Assembly (NCBI GenBank): GCA_964452735.1
Contig: CAYVNA010000001.1
Location: 9,222-73,221, forward strand
Direction of reading: 5' to 3'
From: UBA2177 sp964452735
GTDB taxonomy: Bacteria; Patescibacteriota; Dojkabacteria; SC72
Length of the DNA: 64,000 nt
Shown here: one piece after another, positions 45,383-53,401 of the stretch
Layout: each line of letters begins with the position of its first letter
Numbering within the stretch: position 1 is the stretch's first letter
Translations under genes and position numbers: made by a program
Notes under the pieces: model-generated
Seen by the model: the letters and a program-made list of their open reading frames with translations, nothing else
Database searches by the model: none
What the model was told of the DNA's origin: nothing

Positions 45383-46290
45383 AGCCAACTTAGCTCTCCA
45401 TAAACCTGTTTATATTTGCTATGAACGTTAGGCCACATCTTGTTTGGATTTGCCCCAGCTCTTAACTTCTCTAAAGTTCTCTTTATCTGTGCTTCTCCGT
45501 CAAATATATTGTCGCTAGGATATTGGACATACCAGAGACATGGATCCCATTGAAATAGGCCCTTATGGAAAGATTTGTTACTCTCAGCATTACATCCTGA
45601 TTCTCCTTTCATTACAAACTTCAACCAATTCTTCTCCTCTTCGCTAGCAGATATCCCATCAACATATGCATGCCAGTATGTACAATCATATCCTCTTTGA
45701 GGAACAGATGTTGGCAGATCCTCAGGTCCTTTTATTACGATTATCTCCGTTCTTGCTTCCCTTGCAACATTCTCCTCGATAATCTCCTCTGCAATAAGGG
45801 TATTCCCCCTATATATTCGCTTAACTTTCTGTATCATCAAACCAAGAACACCATCTTGCTCGGTAACTTCTTGGGAAAGCTTCTTACACAATATATTCCC
45901 CTTGATCACCGTATCATACGGGATATCTAAAAGAATCTCATCAATTGTACTCTTGTATGTTTCAACCAGAATAAAAGAATTATTTTGAAGGTCAGATATT
46001 GGAGATGTTGCCGTTATCTTATTCATATTGCTCACCCGATATCCTCCATCTATCAATGCTGTAACGGGAGAATATGATCTACTAAAAATCTTCTTGATAT
46101 TCCCATCATAACTCACTGTGATGAATCGTATTCTGCTAGAACTATTTACTTGCATATAATCAACCCGATACAGATTGTAGTAACCCTCAGGGAAAAAGAT
46201 ATCAGTACTACTGACCTTATACAAAAGTAGTGCTAGGGAATATGATATTGTTGCTATTACAAAAAGTACTAGGCTAGTTTTTCTAAACAT
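45376..46290 (-). CDS. G5-domain and lysozyme-like (Rpf/YabE-like) cell-wall protein
   Basis: The 304-residue protein has an N-terminal membrane anchor (about 7-26), a DUF348-like region and a G5-type domain (about 150-198, RIYRGNTLIAEEIIEENVAR). A C-terminal lysozyme/transglycosylase-like domain (about 215-300) includes MKGESGCNAESN with the likely catalytic Glu, GLFQWDPCLWY and a late segment PNVHSKY. The architecture resembles YabE/resuscitation-promoting-factor proteins that cut glycan strands. It is convergent with pcrA and divergent from the TPR gene. Confidence 0.75.
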   Translation of the reverse strand: MFRKTSLVLFVIATISYSLALLLYKVSSTDIFFPEGYYNLYRVDYMQVNSSSRIRFITVSYDGNIKKIFSRSYSPVTALIDGGYRVSNMNKITATSPISDLQNNSFILVETYKSTIDEILLDIPYDTVIKGNILCKKLSQEVTEQDGVLGLMIQKVKRIYRGNTLIAEEIIEENVAREARTEIIVIKGPEDLPTSVPQRGYDCTYWHAYVDGISASEEEKNWLKFVMKGESGCNAESNKSFHKGLFQWDPCLWYVQYPSDNIFDGEAQIKRTLEKLRAGANPNKMWPNVHSKYKQVYGELSWLQ

Positions 46291-46323
46291 ATGTAAGCTA
46301 TTCTATCATATATCTGAAACTCA

Positions 46324-46352
46324 TTGACATCGTACTCACACATCAATATATT
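46324..46352 (+). promoter_or_regulatory. Promoter of the TPR gene, leaderless geometry
   Basis: Perfect TTGACA (46324-46329), 17-base spacer and TATATT (46347-46352), then TAAGTA and ATG at 46359. With both hexamers good, the predicted start site coincides with the start codon. This is the clearest leaderless candidate in the window. Confidence 0.75.
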
Positions 46353-46358
46353 TAAGTA

Positions 46359-47804
46359 ATGATAAAAGATATTAAAAAGTATATCCCATGGATAGTTCTC
46401 GCATTAATTGTAATCTCTCTCTCTGTTTGGTATCTCCTAAGTAGAAGAGTAACAAAAGAGCAGGAGGAACAATACAAATCAAGGGTGGAAGAAGCGAGAG
46501 TACATTTAGAAGCAAAGCAATACTCTTCTAGTATGAATAAGTACTACGAAGCCATTGAGATAATCCCCAATCGTGTGGATGCCTTTGAAGGTGTACTTTC
46601 AATCTTGATTTCGAAGAATAGGTATGAAGACGCTACAAAGATCATAGAGGAATCTGCCAAGAAACTAAATAATTCAGATAAATCTATTCTGTATAAAATG
46701 GTTGGTGATGCCTACTATGGTAGTTCCATGTATAGGGAAAGTTTTGATATGTATGATAGAGGTTTAGTACTTGGGGTTGTTAATATGCCCCTAGAACTAT
46801 CCTTGGGTAAAGCATACTTAAACCTTGGGGATATAGATAGCGCAAAAGCACAATTTAAGAAATCTGGATATCAAGGGGATGCAGAAATGGAGGCTAAGCT
46901 TCTTCTAGCATATATATATGCCCTTGAGGATAAAGAGAAGGCAGAAAATGCAATAAAAGGAGTTGACCCCTCTGACAGTATGAAAATATATTTTGAGGAA
47001 CTTGAGGGAGTATTGGGCTCTTTCACGGATGATGAGAAATTTAATGCTACAAAGATTTCAAGGATATATTTAAATAATGGATATCCATATCTAGCAATAA
47101 AGAAGCTAGAACCTCTGAAGGATGAAATGGCAGAATATCTTGAAGGTATGTACTATCTTGGTAGGGCGTATTATGCAAATGGGGAGAATGATAAAGCTAT
47201 AGAGATCCTGGACTCTGCTCTCTCTCTCGGTGGAATGGAAGGAGAGATTCTCCATCTTAAGGCAAAGGCATATGTTAAGAAAAATGATTTGGATAATGCA
47301 ATAAAGAGCTTTGAAAGTTCTTTGGGATATGCTGGTAGTGAATTTGGTAAAGATATAGTCGAAGAGTATGTTCAGTATCTAATGAGCAAGAGCCAAGCCC
47401 TTAGGGCCTATGATGTAGTTCGCGATCTACTTCAGGTTAAACCTTCCGAACCGTATTTAAGCTTCCTTGCCATAGAGATTAGTAATAAAGCAGAGGATGG
47501 TGCAAAAGTAGAATACTATATATCTCAGTTAGAGAAACTAGAATTGGATAACAAAGATAAAGAAAAATTCTTAGGATACAAGATAGGTTTTCTTCTTAAG
47601 GAGGGGAAAGATGTAGAGACTGAACTTGGTGAACTCTTTGAGCTTGATAGGTACAATCCTGAATACTATCTGCTTTTAGCTAAGGATTATGTAAGTAAAA
47701 ATGATAATGAGATGGCAATACAATCTTTGGAAAAAGCCTTGGAATACGATTTAGGGACCTCGATCTCTGAGGATTCTAGCAAACTGTTGTCTTCCTTGAG
47801 ATAG
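46359..47804 (+). CDS. Membrane-anchored TPR-repeat protein
   Basis: The 481-residue protein has an N-terminal membrane helix (about 9-29) and then helical repeats of TPR type over most of its length. Examples are AKQYSSSMNKYYEAIEIIPN, AYYGSSMYRESFDMYDRGL, AYLNLGDIDSAKAQFKKSG, AYYANGENDKAIEILDSAL and a last NEMAIQSLEKALEYD. TPR proteins act as scaffolds; the partner is unknown. It has its own strong promoter and is followed by fusA, whose -35 element lies in its last codons. Confidence 0.8.
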   Translation: MIKDIKKYIPWIVLALIVISLSVWYLLSRRVTKEQEEQYKSRVEEARVHLEAKQYSSSMNKYYEAIEIIPNRVDAFEGVLSILISKNRYEDATKIIEESAKKLNNSDKSILYKMVGDAYYGSSMYRESFDMYDRGLVLGVVNMPLELSLGKAYLNLGDIDSAKAQFKKSGYQGDAEMEAKLLLAYIYALEDKEKAENAIKGVDPSDSMKIYFEELEGVLGSFTDDEKFNATKISRIYLNNGYPYLAIKKLEPLKDEMAEYLEGMYYLGRAYYANGENDKAIEILDSALSLGGMEGEILHLKAKAYVKKNDLDNAIKSFESSLGYAGSEFGKDIVEEYVQYLMSKSQALRAYDVVRDLLQVKPSEPYLSFLAIEISNKAEDGAKVEYYISQLEKLELDNKDKEKFLGYKIGFLLKEGKDVETELGELFELDRYNPEYYLLLAKDYVSKNDNEMAIQSLEKALEYDLGTSISEDSSKLLSSLR

Positions 47805-47816
47805 TTTTGATATAAT
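47787..47816 (+). promoter_or_regulatory. Promoter of fusA
   Basis: TTGTCT (47787-47792), an 18-base spacer and the extended -10 TGATATAAT (hexamer 47811-47816), giving a leader of about 40 bases before fusA. Confidence 0.6.
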
Positions 47817-47864
47817 CGCAACTGCGAGGGTTTCTCCTTCTCTCTTAAATTTTAGATAAATATT

Positions 47865-49964
47865 ATGGATAAGAGTACATACAATGTTAAGATGCCTTTA
47901 GATAAGATTAGAAATATCGGTATAATCGCACATATTGATGCTGGGAAAACTACCACTACAGAAAGGCTACTATATTTCACAGGGCAGGTTCACAAAATAG
48001 GAGAGGTTCATGAGGGAGCAGCAACTACAGATTTCATGGAACAGGAACAGGAAAGAGGAATAACAATAATGTCTGCAGCTGTAACATGTTTCTGGGACTA
48101 TGCATCCAACCGTTATAGAATAAACATCATAGATACCCCTGGGCATGTAGACTTCACAGCAGAAGTGGAGAGATCTCTTAGGGTCTTGGATGGAGCTGTA
48201 GTTATTTTCGATGGAAGAAAGGGTGTAGAACCACAGTCTGAAACTGTATGGAGACAAGCGAATAAATATGGTGTCCCACGTATCTGCTTTATGAACAAGA
48301 TAAATTTGATAGGTGGTAGTTTTGAAACAAGTTTTGCAACAATCAAGAATAGGTTGAGTAAAAAGGCAGTAGCAGTAACCTTGCCATTAGGTAAAGAACA
48401 GGAACTTCATGGATATGTTGATCTTGTCAAAATGAAAGCATATGAGTACAAGGGTGTAGATACTCCTGATTTGGTAGAGGTGGATATCCCTGAAGATATG
48501 CAGGATATTGTTGCTCAGAGAAGAGAAGAACTAGTTGAAATACTTGCTGAGCAGGATGATGCTTTGATGGAAAAGTTCTTTGCAGGTGAAGAATTAACAA
48601 CAGAAGAACTATATGCAGCATTAAGAAAGGGAACTTTAGCAAGTGAAATATTCCCAGTACTAGGAGGAGATTCTAGAACTGCAATGTCAAAAACTCTTTT
48701 AGACTACATCACGATCTGTCTTCCATCACCATTAGATAAGCCAGCTGTTAAGGGAATTAATCCTAAAAACAACGAGCAGGTAGAAAGAGAAACTAGTGAA
48801 AACGCACCTTTCTCCTCTCTTGTTTTCAAGATTGTTAATGATGCACACATTGGGAACCTCTCATACTTCCGAGTATACTCTGGAAAGATAGCTGCTGGAT
48901 CATATGTATTAAACTCAACGAAAGGAATAAAGGAGAGAGTCAGTAGATTGATCTTGATGCATGCTGATGAAAGAGAAGAAGTAGATTCCCTAAGAGTTGG
49001 TGATATTGGTGCAATTGTAGGACTCAAGGACTCCGTTACTGGAGATACTCTTTGTGATGAATCTAATCCAATCATCTTAGAAAAGATTTCTTTTGCAGAA
49101 CCTGTTGTTTCTCAGGCAATAGAACCTGCAACAAAATCTGACGAAGAGAAGATGTCAGATGCTTTGGGGAGATTGGTAAAGGAAGACCCTACATTCCATG
49201 TAACTACGAATCAGGAAACAGGACAAACCATAATCCAAGGAATGGGTGAATTACATCTGGACATTATGGTAGATAGGATGAAGAGGGAATTTGGAGTAAT
49301 TGCAAATGTTGGGAAGCCACAGGTTGCGTATAGGGAAACTATAAAGCAGGTTGTAGAACAATCAGAAGGTAGATATGTTAAACAATCTGGAGGTAAGGGT
49401 CAGTATGGTCACTGTTGGCTGAAATTAGAGCCAAATGAAGTTGGTAAAGGATTTGAATTCATAAATGCAATAAAGGGAGGTTCAATACCTAGAGAATACA
49501 TTCCTGCAATACAAAAAGGTGTTGAGGAAGCAATGAAGAATGGTGTTGTGGCAGGATATCCTGTTGTTGATATAAAGACTACCCTGTACGATGGTTCATA
49601 TCACGAAGTAGACTCTTCCGAAGCAGCTTTCAAAGTTGCCGGATCCATGGCATTCAAAGATGGTTGTAGAAGAGGAGATCCAATACTCCTAGAACCAATT
49701 ATGAAAGTTGATGTAGAAACCCCAGATACGAACATGGGTGATGTCACAGGATCACTAAGCAGTAAGAGGGGTCAGATTCAGGGTACAGAAAGTCTCGGTA
49801 ATGGAATAAGCAGGATTAGTGCATTTGTTCCTCTTTCGGAGCTATTTGGCTATACAAGTGAATTAAGATCCATAACTAGTGGTAGAGGTAGTGCAAATAT
49901 TGAGCCTGCTCACTATGCTGAAGTTCCAAGAAATGTCGCAGAGGAAATAGCTGGTAAATCTTAG
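47865..49964 (+). CDS. fusA: Elongation factor G with altered G4 and G5 motifs
   Basis: EF-G drives ribosomal translocation. The 699-residue protein is full length with G1 AHIDAGKT (22-29), G2 RGITI (64-68), G3 DTPGH, domain II-V signatures (GMGELHLDIMVDRMKREF; GSMAFKDG) and a normal C-terminus. Two motifs are odd. G4, normally NKMD, is NKIN (144-147), losing the aspartate that reads guanine. G5, normally GSA, is GDS (268-270), gaining an aspartate. The codons (AAC AAG ATA AAT; GGA GAT TCT) are unambiguous. rpsL and rpsG, usually upstream, are absent and a glycosyltransferase gene follows. Confidence 0.95.
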   Translation: MDKSTYNVKMPLDKIRNIGIIAHIDAGKTTTTERLLYFTGQVHKIGEVHEGAATTDFMEQEQERGITIMSAAVTCFWDYASNRYRINIIDTPGHVDFTAEVERSLRVLDGAVVIFDGRKGVEPQSETVWRQANKYGVPRICFMNKINLIGGSFETSFATIKNRLSKKAVAVTLPLGKEQELHGYVDLVKMKAYEYKGVDTPDLVEVDIPEDMQDIVAQRREELVEILAEQDDALMEKFFAGEELTTEELYAALRKGTLASEIFPVLGGDSRTAMSKTLLDYITICLPSPLDKPAVKGINPKNNEQVERETSENAPFSSLVFKIVNDAHIGNLSYFRVYSGKIAAGSYVLNSTKGIKERVSRLILMHADEREEVDSLRVGDIGAIVGLKDSVTGDTLCDESNPIILEKISFAEPVVSQAIEPATKSDEEKMSDALGRLVKEDPTFHVTTNQETGQTIIQGMGELHLDIMVDRMKREFGVIANVGKPQVAYRETIKQVVEQSEGRYVKQSGGKGQYGHCWLKLEPNEVGKGFEFINAIKGGSIPREYIPAIQKGVEEAMKNGVVAGYPVVDIKTTLYDGSYHEVDSSEAAFKVAGSMAFKDGCRRGDPILLEPIMKVDVETPDTNMGDVTGSLSSKRGQIQGTESLGNGISRISAFVPLSELFGYTSELRSITSGRGSANIEPAHYAEVPRNVAEEIAGKS

Positions 49965-49979
49965 GTTTAAGATATATAT

Positions 49980-51158
49980 ATGCCTAGATTAAAAAAAGGA
50001 AGCAAGATATTAATAGCTAATGACTCTGTAGGAGTTACTGGGGTTAGTACATATATTAGAAAAATATCAAAACATCTAAGGTCTCAGGGCTATGAGGTTC
50101 TAACTATAGATCCAACAGATGAACATTTTCTGAAAGTAAATCCAAGCATATACAAGGATTTCAATTGGACATTATTTCCTCTTCCATCCGTTGTAAACAA
50201 ATTCATATCCGAACGTCCAGATGCAGTACTCATAGCTACAATAGAAGCTCCGATAGGGAGTGCTGTGAAGTCAACGTGTGAGTATCTCGAAAACTTCGGA
50301 TATTGCAAGGAGTGTCCATACACCTCCTCATATACTTCGTATGTAGGAATCTTTTTTAAGAAGATGATACACAAATCTTTAGAGAATATCCCCAAGGTAC
50401 AAGTTTTATCTCAAAGTGAAAAAATCCTTGATGGTGCTGTAGACTTTTCTGAGGAACAATTCCTAAAAATGAAATACTCCGGATCAAAGAGAATAATGGT
50501 TAATGCAAGAAGCGCTAGAAAGAAACTCAAAGATCTTGGTCTTAAGAATATCGTAGTTTCTTCTCGTGGGATTGATAATGACCAGTTCCGTCTCCCTAAA
50601 GAGAATGATGAAAATCCCTATCTAAGATATTCTTGGTATAAAAGGAAGAAACTCCCAGTTCTAATCTATGTTGGGAGATTAGCCTATGAAAAAGATATAC
50701 ATCTCTTCTTGGAAGGAGATCTACCAAATTATCATAGAGTTTTAATAGGAGATGGACCCGCAATGCCATATCTAAAATCATTGGCAAGGGGGAAAGAGAA
50801 TATACATTTTCTTGGTAAATTCGACTATGACAGAATTCCTCCTTATTTCATGTATGCAAGACTTTCGTTCTTCCCTAGCTCCTCAGATACCTTTGGGCAG
50901 ACTATTGTAGAGTCTGCAGCTAGTGGTACTCCTGTTGTTGCGTTCGATGTACATGGCCCAAAGGATGTTATAAAGAAAGGAACAATGGGGATTCTTGTTC
51001 CAAATGGTAAGGATCTATTTCACGGATTAGATGCCGCTTTAAAGATAGATAGGGAAAAGTGTTCTGAATATACTCATGGGAGTTTTTCTTGGGAGAAAGC
51101 TACCAAAGAGCTTCTCAAAAATCTCTATAAAATAAAATGGAAGAAGACCCTTGCGTAA
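49980..51158 (+). CDS. Glycosyltransferase family 4 protein
   Basis: The 392-residue GT-B protein probably transfers a sugar from a nucleotide donor. The N-terminal part has GVTGVSTYIRKISKHL, the Gly-rich acceptor-side loop. The C-terminal half has VYVGRLAYEKDI-like (about 222-235), VLIGDGP, FFPSSSDTFGQTIVESAASG with the conserved E-x7-E (about 295-320), and a final GILVPNG. Acceptor and product are unknown. It is placed between fusA and tuf, where ribosomal genes normally adjoin, so it may be co-transcribed with them. Confidence 0.82.
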   Translation: MPRLKKGSKILIANDSVGVTGVSTYIRKISKHLRSQGYEVLTIDPTDEHFLKVNPSIYKDFNWTLFPLPSVVNKFISERPDAVLIATIEAPIGSAVKSTCEYLENFGYCKECPYTSSYTSYVGIFFKKMIHKSLENIPKVQVLSQSEKILDGAVDFSEEQFLKMKYSGSKRIMVNARSARKKLKDLGLKNIVVSSRGIDNDQFRLPKENDENPYLRYSWYKRKKLPVLIYVGRLAYEKDIHLFLEGDLPNYHRVLIGDGPAMPYLKSLARGKENIHFLGKFDYDRIPPYFMYARLSFFPSSSDTFGQTIVESAASGTPVVAFDVHGPKDVIKKGTMGILVPNGKDLFHGLDAALKIDREKCSEYTHGSFSWEKATKELLKNLYKIKWKKTLA

Positions 51159-51252
51159 AGGGATACTTTTTGATAAGATTCATCGCAGGTTCTCAAATAG
51201 ATAGAATCTGAGTATTAGAAATAATATATTTAATTTTTTTAATAATATATTC

Positions 51253-52419
51253 ATGGCAGATTTTAATAGAACAAAGCCACACATGAATATCGGGACCTTA
51301 GGTCATATCGATCATGGTAAGACTACATTGGTTAGAGGTATTCTAAATGCATTCTCTACAGAGGCTGCAAATATGATAGATAAGTTAGATAAAGATCCTG
51401 AGTCTAGAGCAAAATCTATAACTGTTGCTGTAGCTCATGTAGAATTTGAAACAGATACTAGACACTATGCATTGGTAGATTGCCCAGGTCATAAAGATTA
51501 CATCAAGAATATGATCACTGGTGCAGCTCAGATGGATGGCGCTATCTTGGTTATATCTTCAAATGATGGTGCTATGCCTCAAACAAAAGAGCATCTATTA
51601 CTTGCAAAGCAAGTTGGTGTCCCTAAGATTGTTGTTTTCATAAACAAGTTTGGTGAAGCAGATGAGGAGATATTGGAATTGATCAAAGCTGACGTTCAAG
51701 ATCTATTAGCAAAGTATGGATATGATTCAAACGCTCCAATTATAGTTGGAGATGCTCTAAAAGCAGAGAAAGGTGAGCAGGAAGGATTAGATGCTGCAAA
51801 GGAACTTCTTAAAGCTGTTGATGAGTATATTGAATTACCAGAAAGAGATACAGAGAAGCCATTCCTTCTCCCTATAGAGGACGTTTTCTCTATTGAAGGT
51901 AGAGGAACAGTTGTTACAGGAAGAATAGAAAGAGGAAAGGTAAAAGTTGGTGAGGATGTTGATATCCTAGGAATGGGAAGAAAACCTCAAAAGACAGCTG
52001 TTACTGGAGTTGAGATGTTCAATAAGACATTGAATGAAGGTCAAGCAGGTGATAATGTAGGTATTTTGTTAAGAGGATTGAAGAGAGAGGATGTTGAAAG
52101 AGGTCAGATATTGGCAGCTCCTGGTTCTGTTACAACACATACAGAATTTAAAGCGGAGGTATATGTATTAAGCAAAGAAGAGGGTGGAAGACATACTCCA
52201 TTTGTAACTGGATATAAACCTCAGTTCTATGTAAGGACAGCTGATGTTACTGGTGAGGTTGTACTTCCTGAGGGAGTTGAGATGGTTGCACCTGGTGACA
52301 ATACCGAATTTACAGTTAAATTGGTTTCTCCAGTAGCTGCAGAGAAGGGTGTTACTTTTGCAATCAGAGAAGGTGGTCAAACAGTAGGTCATGGAGTTAT
52401 AACGGAAATTATAAAGTAG
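51253..52419 (+). CDS. tuf: Elongation factor Tu with altered switch I, G4 and G5
   Basis: EF-Tu carries aminoacyl-tRNA to the ribosome. The 388-residue protein is full length. Domains 2-3 are highly conserved (GRGTVVTGRIERG; GGRHTPFVTGYKPQFY; FAIREGGQTVGHG), as are the P-loop GHIDHGKTT (17-25) and DCPGH (76-80). Three GTP-site elements differ from the family. Switch I RGITI is KSITV (54-58). G4 NKxD is NKFG (131-134) with one residue fewer after it. G5 GSAL is GDAL (166-169). Ala after DCPGH is Lys (81). Location before rpsJ marks it as the standard tuf. A second tuf elsewhere cannot be excluded. Confidence 0.95.
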   Translation: MADFNRTKPHMNIGTLGHIDHGKTTLVRGILNAFSTEAANMIDKLDKDPESRAKSITVAVAHVEFETDTRHYALVDCPGHKDYIKNMITGAAQMDGAILVISSNDGAMPQTKEHLLLAKQVGVPKIVVFINKFGEADEEILELIKADVQDLLAKYGYDSNAPIIVGDALKAEKGEQEGLDAAKELLKAVDEYIELPERDTEKPFLLPIEDVFSIEGRGTVVTGRIERGKVKVGEDVDILGMGRKPQKTAVTGVEMFNKTLNEGQAGDNVGILLRGLKREDVERGQILAAPGSVTTHTEFKAEVYVLSKEEGGRHTPFVTGYKPQFYVRTADVTGEVVLPEGVEMVAPGDNTEFTVKLVSPVAAEKGVTFAIREGGQTVGHGVITEIIK

Positions 52420-52427
52420 GCTTTGTT

Positions 52428-52455
52428 TTCGGAGGGTAGGTAACTACCCTCCGAA
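52428..52455 (+). promoter_or_regulatory. Strong 12-bp hairpin between tuf and rpsJ
   Basis: A perfect 12-bp stem (TTCGGAGGGTAG with CTACCCTCCGAA) is capped by a GTAA tetraloop and begins 9 bases after the tuf stop. The following sequence (TAATTAGTTTAATTTAG) is not a clean T run. It may be a terminator, a processing site or a leader element for the S10 operon. Confidence 0.7.
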
Positions 52456-52486
52456 TAATTAGTTTAATTTAGCTCTTTTAAATAGA

Positions 52487-52798
52487 ATGGCTAATAGTAC
52501 TGCGAAAATTAGGGTAAGATTGAAAGGATATGACTCTGTAGTAGTTGATAAATCTGCTAGGAGTATCATCGAGACAGCAATAAGCACAGGTGCTAAAGTT
52601 GCAGGTCCAATTCCTCTCCCTACCAAGAGGAGAAAAGTTGCAGTAAATCGTTCGCCATTTATTTATAAAAGCTCAATTGAACACTTTGAGATAAATACTC
52701 ATAAAAGAATAATAGATATCATAGATCCCACGCCAAAGACAATAGATGCTTTGCAGCATCTCCAAATGCCTGCGGGAGTAGATATCGGAATACAATAA
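52487..52798 (+). CDS. rpsJ: 30S ribosomal protein S10
   Basis: S10 is a 30S head protein and a NusB partner in antitermination. The 103-residue protein matches the family: IRVRLKGYDS, GAKVAGPIPLPTKRR and FEINTHKRIIDI. The usual KKSREQFE reads KSSIEHFE here. It heads the S10 operon; tuf lies upstream across a strong hairpin. TTTTAAATAGA precedes the ATG in place of a clear Shine-Dalgarno sequence. Confidence 0.97.
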   Translation: MANSTAKIRVRLKGYDSVVVDKSARSIIETAISTGAKVAGPIPLPTKRRKVAVNRSPFIYKSSIEHFEINTHKRIIDIIDPTPKTIDALQHLQMPAGVDIGIQ

Positions 52799-52814
52799 TT
52801 TATACATACTTTAA

Positions 52815-53399
52815 ATGAAGGCTCTAATAGGAATAAAAAAAGGAATGACAAGAGTTTTTAAAGAGGAGAAGATAGTCCCTGTAACCGTTATAGATACTAA
52901 CGGCTGTACATTGTCACATATTGAGCCTAAGGGTTTTGAATTGGGTATCGGAAAGAAGAAGAACCCAAATAGAGCAATGAAAGGTAAGTATGGAGCATTG
53001 AACGATGTTCCTAGTATGAGGATGTATTTTGAAGGTGCTTTGGAAGAGGGTATAGATCCTGGTGCTGAAGTAAAAGCGGAAGCTTTTGTAAGTGGTGATA
53101 AAGTTACAGTTGTTGGTAAATCTAAAGGAAAAGGATTCGCAGGTGTTGTTAAGAGATGGGGTTTTGCAGGTGGTCCTAGAACTCATGGACAATCAGATAG
53201 GTTAAGAGCTCCTGGTTCCATAGGTGCAGGTACAGATCCGGGAAGAGTTTTGAAGGGAAAAAAGATGGCTGGAAGAATGGGTCAGGATAGAATTACTCTT
53301 AAAGATAGAGAGATAGTAGATATTAAAGATGGACTAGTACTCATATTGGGTCCAGTTCCTGGTTCTAAGGGTGATTTAGTCGGTATATTAGGAGAATAA
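52815..53399 (+). CDS. rplC: 50S ribosomal protein L3
   Basis: L3 nucleates 23S rRNA folding near the peptidyl transferase centre. The 194-residue protein has the L3 landmarks IGIKKGMTRVF at the start, GKGFAGVVKRWGFAGGPRTHG centrally (about 103-123; the first 20 residues are diagnostic), and GSIGAGTDPGRVLKGKKMAG. It is slightly shorter than the usual ~205. It follows rpsJ by 16 bases; ACTTTAAATG covers its start. Confidence 0.97.
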   Translation: MKALIGIKKGMTRVFKEEKIVPVTVIDTNGCTLSHIEPKGFELGIGKKKNPNRAMKGKYGALNDVPSMRMYFEGALEEGIDPGAEVKAEAFVSGDKVTVVGKSKGKGFAGVVKRWGFAGGPRTHGQSDRLRAPGSIGAGTDPGRVLKGKKMAGRMGQDRITLKDREIVDIKDGLVLILGPVPGSKGDLVGILGE

Positions 53400-53401
53400 T
53401 A

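Noticed and set aside
51169..51207. Separate tuf promoter (TTCATC, 17 bases, TAGAAT)
   Set aside because: Both hexamers are weak and the upstream gene may be co-transcribed; too uncertain to list as a feature.
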